Assembly (NCBI RefSeq): GCF_021729145.1
Contig: NZ_JAJSLW010000027.1
Location: forward strand, 1-57,061
Direction: 5' to 3'
DNA: 57,061 bases
Origin: Membranihabitans maritimus
Lineage (GTDB): Bacteria > Bacteroidota > Bacteroidia > Chitinophagales > Saprospiraceae
This document shows positions 8,882 to 18,659 of this stretch, piece after piece; position 1 is the first letter of the stretch, and the number at the start of each line of letters is the position of its first letter. The notes under the pieces were generated by a model. That model saw nothing but the letters and a program-made list of their open reading frames with translations, ran no database searches and was not told the origin of the DNA. A program made the position numbers and the translations under genes.

Positions 8882-9712
8882 ATGGCACTTAAAAAATACA
8901 AACCGATAACGCCGGGAATGCGATATAGATTGGGGAATGCATTCGACGAAGTGACTACGGACAAACCCGAGAAAAGTCTGACCAAAGGGAAGAGAAGAAT
9001 CGGGGGACGAAATCGTAGTGGGAAAATGAATGTCAGGAACCGGGGAGGAGGACATAAAAATAGATATAGAACTATCGATTTTAAGCGTGATAAAGATAAT
9101 ATCCCTGCCAAAGTAAAGTCAATCGAATTTGATCCTAATCGATCTGCATTTATTGCTTTGTTGGTTTATGCGGATGGGGAAAAACGTTATATCATTGCTC
9201 CTAATGGTATTAAAGTAGGAGATGAGGTAATGTCAGGGTCTCGGGCTAGTGTTACGCCGGGTAATGCATTATTTTTAAAAGATATTCCTCTAGGATCCTT
9301 AATATATGGCATTGAAATGACGCCCGGAAAAGGAGCTCAATTGGTAAGAAGTGCGGGAACCTCAGCAGTCCTTGTTAGTAAAGAAGGGAAGTATGCGGTT
9401 GTTAAATTGCCTTCCGGGGAGGTGCGAAGAATACTGGCTGGATGTAAGGCTACTATCGGTGCTGCTTCGAACCCGGTTCACGGAAACGTGGTAATGGGTA
9501 AAGCGGGAAGAAAAAGATGGAAGGGTAGGCGTCCAAGAGTAAGAGGTGTCGCTATGAACCCAGTCGATCACCCTATGGGTGGAGGAGAAGGGAGAGCCTC
9601 AGGAGGACATCCAAGATCCCGAACGGGTGTAAAAGCCAAAGGCGAGAAAACCCGTAAGAAGAAGAAGTCATCGAATCAATTAATTATTACAAGGAGAAAA
9701 AATAGGAAGTAG
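8882..9712 (+). CDS. rplB: 50S ribosomal protein L2
   Basis: L2 is needed for subunit association and peptidyl transferase activity. The 276-residue product has the OB and SH3-like RNA-binding domains and the C-terminal signature '[13 protein letters not shown]', including the conserved His near the catalytic centre. The tail '[21 protein letters not shown]' is basic as usual. The stop codon is only 2 bases from the rpsS start, so the two genes are probably translationally coupled. Confidence 0.98.
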   Translation: MALKKYKPITPGMRYRLGNAFDEVTTDKPEKSLTKGKRRIGGRNRSGKMNVRNRGGGHKNRYRTIDFKRDKDNIPAKVKSIEFDPNRSAFIALLVYADGEKRYIIAPNGIKVGDEVMSGSRASVTPGNALFLKDIPLGSLIYGIEMTPGKGAQLVRSAGTSAVLVSKEGKYAVVKLPSGEVRRILAGCKATIGAASNPVHGNVVMGKAGRKRWKGRRPRVRGVAMNPVDHPMGGGEGRASGGHPRSRTGVKAKGEKTRKKKKSSNQLIITRRKNRK

Positions 9713-9714
9713 TT

Positions 9715-9984
9715 ATGCCTCGATCAATAAAAAAAGGACCTTATGTATACCACAAGCTCTTAACAAAGTTGGAGAGAGCAAAAGATTCAAGTAAGAAAAC
9801 AGTTATTAAAACCTGGGCTCGATCTTCAATGATTATTCCTGATATGGTTGGAGAGACAATAGCAGTGCATAATGGAAAGACTTTTGTGCCTGTGTTTATT
9901 ACAGAGAATATGGTAGGGCATAAATTAGGTGAATTTGCACCTACGAGAAGTTTCAAGGGACACTCGGGAAATCGGAAGAAGTAA
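9715..9984 (+). CDS. rpsS: 30S ribosomal protein S19
   Basis: S19 binds the 30S head with S13 and touches A-site tRNA and the B1a bridge. The 89-residue product shows '[14 protein letters not shown]' at the N-terminus and the signature '[20 protein letters not shown]' followed by '[16 protein letters not shown]'. Length is normal. It sits 2 bases after rplB and about 36 bases before rplV. Confidence 0.98.
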   Translation: MPRSIKKGPYVYHKLLTKLERAKDSSKKTVIKTWARSSMIIPDMVGETIAVHNGKTFVPVFITENMVGHKLGEFAPTRSFKGHSGNRKK

Positions 9985-10020
9985 ATAACTACTTAGTAAG
10001 AATTTAAAATTGTGAATAAA

Positions 10021-10419
10021 ATGGAAGCAGTTGCAAAATTAAAGAATTGTCCAATGTCAGCCAGGAAGATGAGATTGTTGGTGGATAATATAAGAGGCAA
10101 AAGTGTTAATGAAGCATTGAATATTTGCCGTTTTACCAATAAGGAAGCGTCTGAATGGATTGAGAAGTTGTTGATTTCGGCTATTTCCAATTGGGAGTAT
10201 AAAAGTGAAGGGCATAGTGCAGAGGACTATGATTTGTATGTGAAAACTGCTTTGGTTGATGAAGCTGGAATGTTGAAGCGTATACAACCGGCACCTCATG
10301 GTAGAGCTCATAGGGTGCGTAAGCGTTCAAATCATGTAACACTGATTGTGGAGAATAGGGTGGAGTTTGAAAGTACAGCTGTAGAGGAAGGTCAAGAAAT
10401 TGAAAATGAAGAGAATTAA
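10021..10419 (+). CDS. rplV: 50S ribosomal protein L22
   Basis: L22 lines the exit tunnel and its beta-hairpin forms the constriction touched by macrolides and by arrest peptides. The product has 132 residues from ATG 10021; this start is preferred to GTG 10012 because '[20 protein letters not shown]' matches the usual N-terminus. The hairpin region '[20 protein letters not shown]' is intact. The C-terminal '[17 protein letters not shown]' is an acidic tail longer than in E. coli L22 (110 residues). Confidence 0.96.
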   Translation: MEAVAKLKNCPMSARKMRLLVDNIRGKSVNEALNICRFTNKEASEWIEKLLISAISNWEYKSEGHSAEDYDLYVKTALVDEAGMLKRIQPAPHGRAHRVRKRSNHVTLIVENRVEFESTAVEEGQEIENEEN

Positions 10420-10442
10420 AAATATTAACCAAATTTAGTAGA

Positions 10443-11150
10443 ATGGGTCAAAAGACAAATCCAATTGGCAACAGGTTAGGTATTATTCGTGGATGGGATT
10501 CCAACTGGTTCGCAGATAAAGATTTTGCGGATAAAGTAGTGGAGGATGAGAAGATACGAAAGTATTTGCGCGCAAGGGTTCATAAAGGAGGAATTGCATC
10601 TATCATTATTGAGCGAACTTTGAAGCGAATTACTGTAACTATTACTACTTCACGACCCGGAATTATTATCGGAAAAGGAGGCTCAGAAGTTGATAGTATT
10701 AGAGCTGAGTTGAAGAAACTTACCGGTAAGGATGTACAAATCAATATTGTGGAGATTAGGAAGCCTGAGCTGAATGCATACATTGTTGCAGAATCAATTG
10801 CTAAACAATTGGAAGCCAGGATGAATTATAGAAGAGTCATAAAGATGGCTATTCAATCTACTATGAGGGCAGGGGCTGAAGGTGTAAAGGTTCGTATTGC
10901 AGGTCGATTGAACGGTGCTGATATGGCACGGACTGAAGAATACAAGGAAGGACGTACACCGCTCCATACTTTTCGAGCAGATATTGATTATGCATTAGTG
11001 GAAGCTATGACTGTATACGGTAAGATTGGTGTTAAAGTTTGGATCTGTCGTGGAGAGGTCTTAGGTAAGAGAGAATTGTCGCCCCTAGTAGGTATATCCC
11101 AAAAGGGAAAACGCGGTGGCGGAGGCGGAAGAAAGAAAAGAAGGCGGTAG
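10443..11150 (+). CDS. rpsC: 30S ribosomal protein S3
   Basis: S3 surrounds the mRNA entry channel and contributes to the ribosome's helicase activity. The 235-residue product has an N-terminal KH domain with the GxxG loop inside 'GIIIGKGG' (73-80) and a C-terminal domain with '[20 protein letters not shown]'. The end '[14 protein letters not shown]' is a Gly/Arg-rich tail. It is followed by a 95-base gap with a promoter-like box before rplP, so transcripts may restart here. Confidence 0.98.
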   Translation: MGQKTNPIGNRLGIIRGWDSNWFADKDFADKVVEDEKIRKYLRARVHKGGIASIIIERTLKRITVTITTSRPGIIIGKGGSEVDSIRAELKKLTGKDVQINIVEIRKPELNAYIVAESIAKQLEARMNYRRVIKMAIQSTMRAGAEGVKVRIAGRLNGADMARTEEYKEGRTPLHTFRADIDYALVEAMTVYGKIGVKVWICRGEVLGKRELSPLVGISQKGKRGGGGGRKKRRR

Positions 11151-11194
11151 AGAATATTTATAGAAATTAATTATTAATTATCTTTTAAAGATCG

Positions 11195-11202
11195 TACCTT
11201 TG
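11195..11202 (+). promoter_or_regulatory. Likely internal promoter before rplP, box TACCTTTG
   Basis: TACCTTTG followed by CA fits the Bacteroidota -7 consensus and mirrors the box before rpsL. It lies in the 95-base rpsC-rplP gap, 44 bases before the rplP ATG. The -33 region is A/T-only (near 11171-11177) with no clear TTG. An internal start here would let the rplP-onward genes be expressed apart from the S10 part. Confidence 0.5.
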
Positions 11203-11245
11203 CAAAACTTTTTCGCGAAGGGAAATAGTTAAATAAAATTGAGTT

Positions 11246-11668
11246 ATGTTACAGCCAAAACGGACTAAATACAGGAAGCAACAGAAGGGAAGAAATAGAG
11301 GGCTCGCAAGAAAAGGTAGCACCATAGCTTTTGGTTCATTTGCATTAAAAGCGACTACAAGTGGTTGGATTACCAATCGACAGATAGAGTCGGCTAGGAT
11401 TGCACTGACAAGGTATATGAAAAGAGAAGGAAAAGTGTGGATTCGGATATTTCCGGATAAACCGGTTACCGCAAAGCCTCAAGAGGTGCGTATGGGAAAG
11501 GGAAAGGGTGCCCTGTCACATTATGTAGCTGTAATTAAACCCGGGCGTATTTTGTTTGAATTGGACGGTGTATCAGAAGAAGTGGCACAGGAAGCGTTGA
11601 GATTGGCAGCTCAAAAATTGCCCATACTGACAAAATTTAGTGTCAGAAAAGATTTAAGAACAAAATAA
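11246..11668 (+). CDS. rplP: 50S ribosomal protein L16
   Basis: L16 contacts the A-site tRNA elbow and organises the peptidyl transferase region. The 140-residue product begins '[19 protein letters not shown]' and has the signatures '[12 protein letters not shown]' and '[19 protein letters not shown]'. The arginine loop hydroxylated in some bacteria corresponds to this 'RMGKGKG' area. It is the first gene after the internal promoter-like box and is 11 bases before rpmC. Confidence 0.98.
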   Translation: MLQPKRTKYRKQQKGRNRGLARKGSTIAFGSFALKATTSGWITNRQIESARIALTRYMKREGKVWIRIFPDKPVTAKPQEVRMGKGKGALSHYVAVIKPGRILFELDGVSEEVAQEALRLAAQKLPILTKFSVRKDLRTK

Positions 11669-11679
11669 ATTAAGCGATT

Positions 11680-11940
11680 ATGGCAACTGTAGATCCAAAG
11701 GAATATAAAGATTTGACGGTAGATGATTTGACTGCGGAGTTGGATGGTACCGAGCAGCGATTAGTGCAATTGCGTTTTGATCACTCAACCAGGGGTGTCG
11801 ATAATCCTTTAGAAATAAGAACTTTGAGGAGGAATGTAGCAAAGTTGAAGACGGAACTTCGTGCTCGTGAAGTAGCTGATTTAAGTGATGAAGAGTTGGC
11901 GAAGAGAACTAATATTAAAGCACGAAGGGCGGGTAAATAA
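11680..11940 (+). CDS. rpmC: 50S ribosomal protein L29, slightly long
   Basis: L29 packs against L23 near the tunnel exit. The 86-residue product is longer than the usual 60-70: there is an extra start 'MATVDPKEYKDLTVDDL' and an extra end 'LSDEELAKRTNIKARRAGK'. The core two-helix part is clear, with 'EQRLVQLRFDHSTRGVDNP' and 'IRTLRRNVAKLKTEL'. The extension keeps the reading frame and codon style of its neighbours, so it is likely real. It is placed between rplP and rpsQ as in most bacteria. Confidence 0.95.
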   Translation: MATVDPKEYKDLTVDDLTAELDGTEQRLVQLRFDHSTRGVDNPLEIRTLRRNVAKLKTELRAREVADLSDEELAKRTNIKARRAGK

Positions 11941-11969
11941 AGAGTGTAAGCGATTAAATTAACAATATT

Positions 11970-12227
11970 ATGACAGAGAGAAATCTCAGGAAAACAAAAG
12001 TTGGGGTGATTAGTAGCAATAAAATGGATAAAACCATTACTGTGGAAGTACAGAGAAGATTGCAGCATCCTATATATGGTAAATTTGTGAAAAAATCAAG
12101 TAAGTTTACCGCTCATGATGAAAAGGAAGAAGGTAATATTGGAGACACTGTCCGCATAATGGAGACCAGACCGTTGAGTAAAAAGAAAAGGTGGAGATTG
12201 GTTGAAGTATTGGAAAAAGCCAAGTAA
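11970..12227 (+). CDS. rpsQ: 30S ribosomal protein S17
   Basis: S17 is an OB-fold primary binder of the 16S 5' domain. The 85-residue product shows '[20 protein letters not shown]' and the signature '[20 protein letters not shown]'. Length is normal for the family. It is 29 bases after rpmC and 30 bases before rplN. Confidence 0.97.
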   Translation: MTERNLRKTKVGVISSNKMDKTITVEVQRRLQHPIYGKFVKKSSKFTAHDEKEEGNIGDTVRIMETRPLSKKKRWRLVEVLEKAK

Positions 12228-12257
12228 GAATTTAAGATCGTAAAAATTTCATTTGAA

Positions 12258-12626
12258 ATGATACAACAGGAAAGTAGATTAAAAGTAGCGGATAACTCGG
12301 GAGCACGGGAAGTGCTTTGTATTAGAGTGTTGGGTGGATCGAAAAGTAGGTATGCAGGTATAGGTGATGAAATAGTGATCTCTGTTAAGACAGCTACACC
12401 CAGTGGTGCTATCAAAAAAGGTACTGTTTCAAGAGCAGTGATAGTGAGAACAAAGAAAGAAATTAGAAGAAGGGATGGTTCCTACATACGTTTTGATGAT
12501 AATGCAGTGGTTTTATTGAATAGTGCAGGAGAGCCACGAGGAACTCGTATTTTTGGTCCTGTAGCCAGGGAATTAAGAGAAAAGGATCATATGCGCATTG
12601 TATCATTGGCACCTGAAGTTCTATAA
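12258..12626 (+). CDS. rplN: 50S ribosomal protein L14
   Basis: L14 forms intersubunit bridge B8 and is the docking site of the silencing factor RsfS. The 122-residue product starts '[19 protein letters not shown]', the invariant opening, and contains '[19 protein letters not shown]' and '[23 protein letters not shown]' at the end. It is 11 bases before rplX. Confidence 0.98.
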   Translation: MIQQESRLKVADNSGAREVLCIRVLGGSKSRYAGIGDEIVISVKTATPSGAIKKGTVSRAVIVRTKKEIRRRDGSYIRFDDNAVVLLNSAGEPRGTRIFGPVARELREKDHMRIVSLAPEVL

Positions 12627-12637
12627 AAGAAAATATT

Positions 12638-12967
12638 ATGAAGAATAGATTTGAGCCAAAGTGGAAAATAAAAAAGGGTGATCAGGTAGTCGTACTCGCC
12701 GGAGAATATAAAGGTAGTAAAGGAGAAGTCCTTAGAGTATTTCCCAAAAAAGGAAAGGTGTTGGTAGAAGATGTAAATATTGTGAAAAAGCACCAGAAGC
12801 CGACAAACGACAAACCCGGAGGGATAATTGAACAACCTGCACCGTTTGATATATCAAATGTAATGTTGATTGATCCCAAGTCGGGGGAACCAACAAGAGT
12901 AGGACGAAGAATAGAGGACGGAAAATTGGTACGTTTTTCAAAAAAATCAGGGGAAATCATTAAGTAA
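12638..12967 (+). CDS. rplX: 50S ribosomal protein L24
   Basis: L24 starts 50S assembly and lies at the tunnel exit. The KOW motif is at '[20 protein letters not shown]' with the typical Gly; '[13 protein letters not shown]' follows. The length of 109 residues is normal. Its stop codon shares one base (12967) with the rplE start, a sign of translational coupling. Confidence 0.97.
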   Translation: MKNRFEPKWKIKKGDQVVVLAGEYKGSKGEVLRVFPKKGKVLVEDVNIVKKHQKPTNDKPGGIIEQPAPFDISNVMLIDPKSGEPTRVGRRIEDGKLVRFSKKSGEIIK

Positions 12968-13518
12968 TGAGTTATAGACCGAGATTAAAGAAGATTTACA
13001 AGGAAGAAATTGTTCCTGAATTGATGAAGAAGTTTGAGTATTCCAGTGTCATGGAAGTACCTAAACTTGTAAAGATTTCTATCAATCAAGGGTTGGGACA
13101 AGCAACACAGGATAAGAAATTAATTGATGTAGCAATAGATGAGTTGTCTACTATAGCCGGACAAAAAGCGGTGCCTACAAAGGCCAGAAAGTCTATATCC
13201 AACTTTAAGTTGCGGGAAGGTATGACAATCGGGGCAAAAGTTACCTTGAGACAAGAAGGTATGTATGAGTTTTTGGATAGATTAATTTCCGTAGCGTTAC
13301 CACGTGTACGTGATTTTAGAGGAATTAGTGACAAAAGTTTCGACGGTAGAGGAAATTATACTTTGGGTATTCAAGAACAAATTATATTTCCGGAGATTAA
13401 CATCGATAAGGTTTCTAGAATCCAGGGAATGGATATTTCATTTGTTACAACGGCAAAAACCGATGCAGAAGCGTTAGAATTACTAAAGGCATTTGGTTTA
13501 CCATTTAAAAATCAATAA
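12967..13518 (+). CDS. rplE: 50S ribosomal protein L5
   Basis: L5 belongs to the 5S rRNA complex of the central protuberance and forms bridge B1b with S13. The 183-residue product has the signature region '[20 protein letters not shown]', '[19 protein letters not shown]' and '[19 protein letters not shown]'. It overlaps rplX by one base and is 2 bases before rpsN. Confidence 0.98.
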   Translation: MSYRPRLKKIYKEEIVPELMKKFEYSSVMEVPKLVKISINQGLGQATQDKKLIDVAIDELSTIAGQKAVPTKARKSISNFKLREGMTIGAKVTLRQEGMYEFLDRLISVALPRVRDFRGISDKSFDGRGNYTLGIQEQIIFPEINIDKVSRIQGMDISFVTTAKTDAEALELLKAFGLPFKNQ

Positions 13519-13520
13519 TA

Positions 13521-13790
13521 ATGGCTAGAAAAGCATTAATAGCAAGAGAGGAGAAGAGAAGGCGATTAGTCGAGAAATATGCTGATTTGAGAGAAAGATT
13601 GAAAGAAGAAGGAGATTGGGAAGCTTTGGATAAGTTACCTAAAAATTCTTCACCCGTTAGATTACACAATAGGTGTAGATTGACAGGACGACCAAAAGGA
13701 TATATGAGAAAGTTTGGTATCAATCGTGTAACATTTAGGGAAATGGCCCTCAATGGAAAAATTCCAGGAATAACTAAAGCCAGTTGGTAA
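13521..13790 (+). CDS. rpsN: 30S ribosomal protein S14, zinc-free form
   Basis: S14 is a late assembly protein of the 30S head. The 89-residue product has the signature '[20 protein letters not shown]' and ends 'GITKASW'. It is the long C-minus form: only one Cys is present and no CxxC pair, so it should not bind zinc. With the zinc-free L36 in the same block this makes the ribosome less dependent on zinc. It lies between rplE and rpsH as usual. Confidence 0.97.
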   Translation: MARKALIAREEKRRRLVEKYADLRERLKEEGDWEALDKLPKNSSPVRLHNRCRLTGRPKGYMRKFGINRVTFREMALNGKIPGITKASW

Positions 13791-13811
13791 TTATCACAAA
13801 TCAAAAGAATT

Positions 13812-14216
13812 ATGGCAGTAAACGATCCAATAGCAGATTATTTAACTCGGATACGAAATGCACAAATGGCTGGACACCGAGTGGTGCAAATTCCAGCTTC
13901 TAAAGTTAAGAAGAGCATAACAGAAGTGTTGTATAATGAAGGGTTAATCTATCGATATAAATTCGATGAACAGGATGGGCCACAAGGGTCAATAAGTATA
14001 GCATTAAAATACAGTAAACCAGGAAACCAACCGGTAATCAGATCATTGAAGCGGGTAAGTAAACCGGGATTACGAATTTATAAAAGTGCAAATGAACTTC
14101 CTAGAGTTATTAATGGCTTGGGAGTAGCAATTATTTCAACTTCACAAGGTCTAATGACGGATCATGAAGCGCGAAGTAAGAATATCGGTGGAGAGGTACT
14201 TTGTTACGTTTATTAA
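13812..14216 (+). CDS. rpsH: 30S ribosomal protein S8
   Basis: S8 binds the central domain of 16S rRNA; in E. coli it represses the spc operon. The 134-residue product opens '[19 protein letters not shown]' and ends with the signature '[20 protein letters not shown]' and 'VLCYVY'. Length is normal. It follows rpsN at 21 bases. Confidence 0.98.
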   Translation: MAVNDPIADYLTRIRNAQMAGHRVVQIPASKVKKSITEVLYNEGLIYRYKFDEQDGPQGSISIALKYSKPGNQPVIRSLKRVSKPGLRIYKSANELPRVINGLGVAIISTSQGLMTDHEARSKNIGGEVLCYVY

Positions 14217-14234
14217 ATTTCAAATTATTTATTT

Positions 14235-14789
14235 ATGTCACGAATAGGCTTAAGAGTTCTGGAAATACCTGGTGGGGTTAATATTGAAGTCTCCAAAGGA
14301 AATATGGTGACTGTCAAAGGTCCTAAAGGTGAGTTGAAACAACAAATTGATCAGGATTTGACTATAAAGGTAGAAGATAACGAGATTTCTTTGGAAAGAC
14401 CTACCGAGCAGAAAAGACACAAAGCTTTACACGGACTCTCGAATGCCTTGATCAATAATATGCTCGAAGGGGTATCACAAGGGTATAAAAAAGAACTTGA
14501 GTTAGTGGGTGTAGGTTTCAGAGTATCTAATACTGGAAATTTATTGGAAATTATTGTAGGATATTCTCATCCCATTTTGTTTTATGTCCCTGATGAGATA
14601 AAAGTTACCACCGTAACAGAGAAGGGAAAGAATCCAACCATTATTCTGGAAGGATGTAATAAGGAATTATTGGGTATGATTGCTGCAAAGATTCGTTCTT
14701 TTAGAAAACCCGAGCCGTACAAAGGAAAAGGGATTAGATACGCTGGAGAATATATACGTAGAAAAGCTGGTAAGACAGCAGCTAAGTAG
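14235..14789 (+). CDS. rplF: 50S ribosomal protein L6
   Basis: L6 binds near the factor-binding site and sarcin-ricin loop. The 184-residue product has two similar alpha/beta domains; the second ends with the signature 'EPYKGKGIRYAGEYIRRKAG'. Start 'MSRIGLRVLEIPGGVNIEV' is close to the family opening. Eighteen bases separate it from rpsH. Confidence 0.97.
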   Translation: MSRIGLRVLEIPGGVNIEVSKGNMVTVKGPKGELKQQIDQDLTIKVEDNEISLERPTEQKRHKALHGLSNALINNMLEGVSQGYKKELELVGVGFRVSNTGNLLEIIVGYSHPILFYVPDEIKVTTVTEKGKNPTIILEGCNKELLGMIAAKIRSFRKPEPYKGKGIRYAGEYIRRKAGKTAAK

Positions 14790-14826
14790 ATTAAATTATA
14801 ATGTGTAATAGATTAAATACACTAAG

Positions 14827-15180
14827 ATGAAATTGACAAAGGCAGGAAGGAGACAAAGAATTAAGAAAAGGATAAAAAAATCTATCCTGGGGACTGCAGA
14901 AAGACCTCGATTGGCAGTTTATAAGTCAAATAAGGGAATTTCTTGTCAGGTAATTAATGATGACCAGGGAACAACCATTGTTTCTGCTTCATGGAAGGAG
15001 AAAGATTTTACTTCAGAAGGTACAAAGACGGATCAGGCAAAGAAGATTGGTCAATTAATTGCTGAGCGCGCAAAGGCCAACAATCTTGAATCAGTTATTT
15101 TTGATCGGAGTGGATATCGATATCATGGACGGGTTAAAGCATTAGCTGAAGGCGCTCGGGAAGGAGGACTTAAATTTTAA
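14827..15180 (+). CDS. rplR: 50S ribosomal protein L18
   Basis: L18 anchors 5S rRNA to the central protuberance with L5. The 117-residue product has a basic N-terminus 'KAGRRQRIKKRIKKSILGT', the core 'RPRLAVYKSNKGISCQVIND' and ends 'YRYHGRVKALAEGAREGGLKF'-like as expected. Length is normal. It is 37 bases after rplF and 20 before rpsE. Confidence 0.97.
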   Translation: MKLTKAGRRQRIKKRIKKSILGTAERPRLAVYKSNKGISCQVINDDQGTTIVSASWKEKDFTSEGTKTDQAKKIGQLIAERAKANNLESVIFDRSGYRYHGRVKALAEGAREGGLKF

Positions 15181-15200
15181 GATTTTAATAAATAGTCGAA

Positions 15201-15719
15201 ATGGCAGCAAATAAAGTAAAACCAACAGAAGCATCCGAGTTAAAAGAAAAAGTGGTAAGTCTAAACCGGGTTGCGAAAGTGACTAAGGGGGGTAGAACCT
15301 TTAGCTTTTCAGCTTTGGTGGTAGTTGGTGATGGAAATGGCACTGTAGGTTATGGCCTGGGTAAAGCAAGAGATGTATCTGAAAGTATTTCGAAGGCGGT
15401 AGAAGATGCTAAGAAAAATTTGGTGAAATTCCCATTATTGAAAGGTACTATACCACATGCTCAAAAAGGAAAATTTGGGGCTGGTAAGGTTTTGATTAAG
15501 CCGGCAGCTGATGGTACCGGTGTTATTGCCGGTGGTTCTATGAGAGCTGTTTTGGAGATAGCTGGGGTACATAATGTTTTGGCTAAATCACAGGGATCGC
15601 CTAATCCGCATAATGTTGTAAAGGCTACACTTGATGCCTTGTTGAAATTAAGGGACCCATATGCTATTGCCAAGGAACGAGGTATTAAGGTAGAAGATTT
15701 GTTTCATCAGAATAATTAA
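15201..15719 (+). CDS. rpsE: 30S ribosomal protein S5
   Basis: S5 lies near the decoding site and mRNA entry and affects fidelity. The 172-residue product has the double-stranded RNA-binding fold with '[19 protein letters not shown]' and '[15 protein letters not shown]', followed by the S5 C-terminal domain '[20 protein letters not shown]'. It precedes rpmD by 59 bases. Confidence 0.98.
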   Translation: MAANKVKPTEASELKEKVVSLNRVAKVTKGGRTFSFSALVVVGDGNGTVGYGLGKARDVSESISKAVEDAKKNLVKFPLLKGTIPHAQKGKFGAGKVLIKPAADGTGVIAGGSMRAVLEIAGVHNVLAKSQGSPNPHNVVKATLDALLKLRDPYAIAKERGIKVEDLFHQNN

Positions 15720-15778
15720 GTTGAATATTTGTATAGAATATTTAGCGAACTGGAAAAGGAAATTTAAATTTAAGAATA

Positions 15779-15958
15779 ATGGCTAAAGTAAAGATTACGC
15801 AAGTCAAAAGTGCGATTGACCGAAGTCAAAAGCAAAAAAAGACCTTGGAGGCACTAGGATTGAGAAAGATTAACGCTAGTGTTGAGCACGAATTGAATGA
15901 TAATATCAAAGGGATGATCAATAAAGTATCTCATTTGGTAGAAGTTGTTGAACAATAA
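15779..15958 (+). CDS. rpmD: 50S ribosomal protein L30
   Basis: A 59-codon gene, ATG 15779 to TAA 15956-15958. The product begins '[20 protein letters not shown]' and continues '[12 protein letters not shown]', the standard L30 core, ending '[10 protein letters not shown]'. L30 is a small alpha/beta protein bound to 23S rRNA domain II. The position between rpsE and rplO is the conserved one. Length is normal for the bacterial family (about 58-60). Confidence 0.96.
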   Translation: MAKVKITQVKSAIDRSQKQKKTLEALGLRKINASVEHELNDNIKGMINKVSHLVEVVEQ

Positions 15959-15983
15959 AATTGGCCATCTTAAAATATTGGAA

Positions 15984-16433
15984 ATGGAATTGCACAATTT
16001 AAAACCGGTTAAGGGTTCAGTAAAGAAGAAGAAGCGTATCGCAAGAGGAGAAGGAAGTGGTAGAGGTGGTACCTCAACCAGAGGTCATAAAGGGGCTAAG
16101 TCCCGGTCGGGGTATAAAGAGAAAAGGAATTTTGAAGGAGGCCAAATGCCTTTGCAAATGCGTCTACCTAAAAGAGGATTTAAAAGTCCTAATCGCAAGG
16201 AGTACAGTACACTGAATTTGTTCCAGGTCCAGGCGATTGCTGAAAAGTATAATATAACAGATATTGATTTGCCATTTCTAAAGGAAAAGGGATATATTCA
16301 AAAAGGAGAATTGGTTAAAATTTTAGGAAATGGTGAAATCACCAATTCTTTGAATATTGAAGCACACGCTTTTTCAAAATCTGCCAAAGAAGCGATTGAA
16401 GGGAAGGGTGGTTCGGCAAAAATCTTTGAATAA
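15984..16433 (+). CDS. rplO: 50S ribosomal protein L15
   Basis: L15 is an extended, loop-rich protein that threads through the large subunit late in assembly. From ATG 15984 the product has 149 residues and opens 'MELHNLKPVKGSVKKKKRI', the conserved start; the upstream in-frame start at 15945 would overlap rpmD and add unrelated residues. The signature 'GEGSGRGGTSTRGHKGAKSR' and 'GGQMPLQMRLPKRGF' follow. It is 8 bases before secY. Confidence 0.97.
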   Translation: MELHNLKPVKGSVKKKKRIARGEGSGRGGTSTRGHKGAKSRSGYKEKRNFEGGQMPLQMRLPKRGFKSPNRKEYSTLNLFQVQAIAEKYNITDIDLPFLKEKGYIQKGELVKILGNGEITNSLNIEAHAFSKSAKEAIEGKGGSAKIFE

Positions 16434-16441
16434 GAATTCAG

Positions 16442-17806
16442 ATGAAAAAATTCATATCTACAATAAAGAATATTTGGAAGATTAAAGAGTTGCGGGAAAG
16501 AATTTTATTTACCCTCGCTATCCTGGCTGTTTACCGGCTGGGAACTTTTATTTTATTACCTGGGGTAAACAGGGAAGTACTGGAGGCAGTTACCTCAAGC
16601 TCTGCACCAACGGATATTTTGAGTATGATTAATGCTTTTGCAGGAGGAGCCTTTAATAGAGCTGCTTTCTTTGCACTGGGAATTATGCCTTATATCACGG
16701 CTTCCATCATTGTTCAATTGTTGGGCTTTGCTGTTCCTTATTTTCAAAAATTGCAACAAAAAGAAGGGGAATCGGGAAGAAAGAAATTGAACCAGATTAC
16801 GCGATTATTAACATTAGCAATAACCCTTGTCCAGGGAGGAGCCTATTTAAGTTGGATAAAAAGCCAAGGTGCCATTGACCCCAATATACCTGAATCCATA
16901 TTTTGGATCAGTAATGTAATTATTCTATCTTCCGGGACAATATTTGCTATGTGGTTAGGTGAGAGAATAACTGACAGAGGTATCGGTAATGGTATTTCTT
17001 TACTGATCATGATTGGTATTATTGCCACTTTACCACAGGCCTTTGTATTCGAATTGACTTCCCAAATGTCTGGAGGAGGATTGTTGTTCTTTGTTATTGA
17101 AATAGCAGCCTTATTTGCCATTACTATGGTATGTGTTTTAATTGTCCAGGGAATTAGGAGGATACCTATTCAGTTTGCTAAGAGAATGGTAGGGAGGAGT
17201 AGTAATATTCCTGTTCAGGGAGCCAGGGATTACATCCCTTTAAAAGTAGCTGCGGCAGGTGTAATGCCAATTATCTTTGCCCAGGCACTTATGTTTTTGC
17301 CTTCTACTATTTCTCAATATGTGCTGGGACAAACCAATAGTAATGAAGGAATTCTGGCACAGTTAACAGATATATCATCACTTCCATATAATTTGGTTTA
17401 TTTTATTTTGGTTGTTGTGTTTACTTATGTTTATACAGCACTCCTAGTGAACCCCAAACAATATGCTGAATATCTAAAAAGGCAAAATGCTTTTATCCCT
17501 GGTATTAAACCAGGAAGACCAACTCAAGATTTTATTGATGCGGTAACTACTCGTGTTACTTTACCTGGATCTGTATTTTTAGGTATTATTGCTATTTTGC
17601 CGGCTGTTGTGCAATTGTTTGGTGTTAATCAATTATTTGCCTACTTCTTCGGAGGTACCTCTTTACTCATTATTGTTGGTGTGGTATTGGATACCCTGCA
17701 ACAAATAGAATCTTACTTGTTAATGCGGAAGTACGACGGATTGGTTAAATCGGGTAAAATTAAAGGTCGTAGCAGTTCGATGCAGACCATTGGTTCTGAT
17801 TTATAA
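16442..17806 (+). CDS. secY: Preprotein translocase subunit SecY
   Basis: SecY is the channel of the Sec translocon in the inner membrane. The 454-residue product has the expected ten hydrophobic segments. The first follows 'KELRERILFTLAILAVYRLG'; the plug region and 'FALGIMPYITASIIVQLLGF' (second segment) are clear; 'GIGNGISLLIMIGI' marks the middle. Cytoplasmic loops 'RRIPIQFAKRMVG' and 'AEYLKRQNAFIPGIKPGRPT' are the ribosome and SecA contacts. It ends the spc segment, followed 7 bases later by map. Confidence 0.98.
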   Translation: MKKFISTIKNIWKIKELRERILFTLAILAVYRLGTFILLPGVNREVLEAVTSSSAPTDILSMINAFAGGAFNRAAFFALGIMPYITASIIVQLLGFAVPYFQKLQQKEGESGRKKLNQITRLLTLAITLVQGGAYLSWIKSQGAIDPNIPESIFWISNVIILSSGTIFAMWLGERITDRGIGNGISLLIMIGIIATLPQAFVFELTSQMSGGGLLFFVIEIAALFAITMVCVLIVQGIRRIPIQFAKRMVGRSSNIPVQGARDYIPLKVAAAGVMPIIFAQALMFLPSTISQYVLGQTNSNEGILAQLTDISSLPYNLVYFILVVVFTYVYTALLVNPKQYAEYLKRQNAFIPGIKPGRPTQDFIDAVTTRVTLPGSVFLGIIAILPAVVQLFGVNQLFAYFFGGTSLLIIVGVVLDTLQQIESYLLMRKYDGLVKSGKIKGRSSSMQTIGSDL

Positions 17807-17813
17807 TTTGTTT

Positions 17814-18620
17814 ATGGCGCGCAGGATACGATATAAGACTGACGAAGAAATTGAATTAATACGAAAGAACTGTTTGATAGTTTCTGCTGCATTAGCACGA
17901 GTTGCTGAGTTATTGAAGCCTGGAATTACTTCGCTGGAGATTGATAAAGCTGCTGAAGAGGTAGTACGAGACCATGGTGCAGAGCCTGGATTTAAAGGTT
18001 ATGGTGGATTTCCTGCCACTTTATGTGTATCCTATAACGATATTGTAGTTCACGGGATTCCAGGTGAGTATGAATTCAAATCCGGAGATATTGTATCTGT
18101 TGATTGTGGATCTTTTTCAGAAGGTTTTTATGGAGATGCAGCTTATACTTTTGCCATTGGTGAGGTAGATGCTGAAATAGTTGAGCTGCTGAAAGTGACC
18201 AGGGCGTCATTGTATGAGGGAATCGCAAATGCGATTGTGGGTAATCGACTGGGTGATATTGGTTATACTATTCAGGAATTGACGGAACGAAAGCGAAATT
18301 ATGGTGTTGTGCGGGAGTTGGTAGGACATGGTGTAGGGCAAAATTTACATGAGGCTCCAGAAGTACCCAATTATGGAAAAAGGGGAAGAGGTATTGTTTT
18401 GAAGGAAGGCCTCGTGATTGCTATTGAGCCCATGATAAATTTAAAAAAACGGGATATCTACCAGGATAAAGACGGATGGACTATTCGTACTTTGGATGGT
18501 CAGCCATCTGCCCATTTTGAACATACCATAGCGGTACGAAAAAATGAAGCAGATATTTTATCAGATCATACTGATCTTGAAGAAAATATAAAAAACAATG
18601 TGAATCTCCTTGATTTTTAA
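17814..18620 (+). CDS. map: Type I methionine aminopeptidase
   Basis: The enzyme removes the initiator methionine from nascent proteins. From ATG 17814 it has 268 residues, beginning 'MARRIRYKTDEEIELIRKN'; an earlier GTG (17790) would overlap secY. Metal ligands D97, D108, H172, E205 and E236 are in 'SVDCGSFSEGFYGDAAYTF', 'GHGVGQNLHEAP', 'IEPMINL' and 'FEHTIAV'. Catalytic-site H80 and H179 are also present. The C-terminal tail after 240 is a little longer than in E. coli. A secY-map-infA order is normal in this phylum. Confidence 0.97.
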   Translation: MARRIRYKTDEEIELIRKNCLIVSAALARVAELLKPGITSLEIDKAAEEVVRDHGAEPGFKGYGGFPATLCVSYNDIVVHGIPGEYEFKSGDIVSVDCGSFSEGFYGDAAYTFAIGEVDAEIVELLKVTRASLYEGIANAIVGNRLGDIGYTIQELTERKRNYGVVRELVGHGVGQNLHEAPEVPNYGKRGRGIVLKEGLVIAIEPMINLKKRDIYQDKDGWTIRTLDGQPSAHFEHTIAVRKNEADILSDHTDLEENIKNNVNLLDF

Positions 18621-18639
18621 GAAAAAAAAGCGATATTTG
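18610..18639 (+). promoter_or_regulatory. Possible promoter before infA
   Basis: TTG at 18610-18612 is followed after 19 bases by GATATTTG at 18632-18639, one mismatch from TAnnTTTG, with CA after it. It lies at the end of map and 20 bases before infA, so the leader would be very short. The spacing is right for the Bacteroidota promoter, but the -7 box is imperfect. Confidence 0.33.
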
Positions 18640-18659
18640 CACTCCGAATTAAGAATTTT

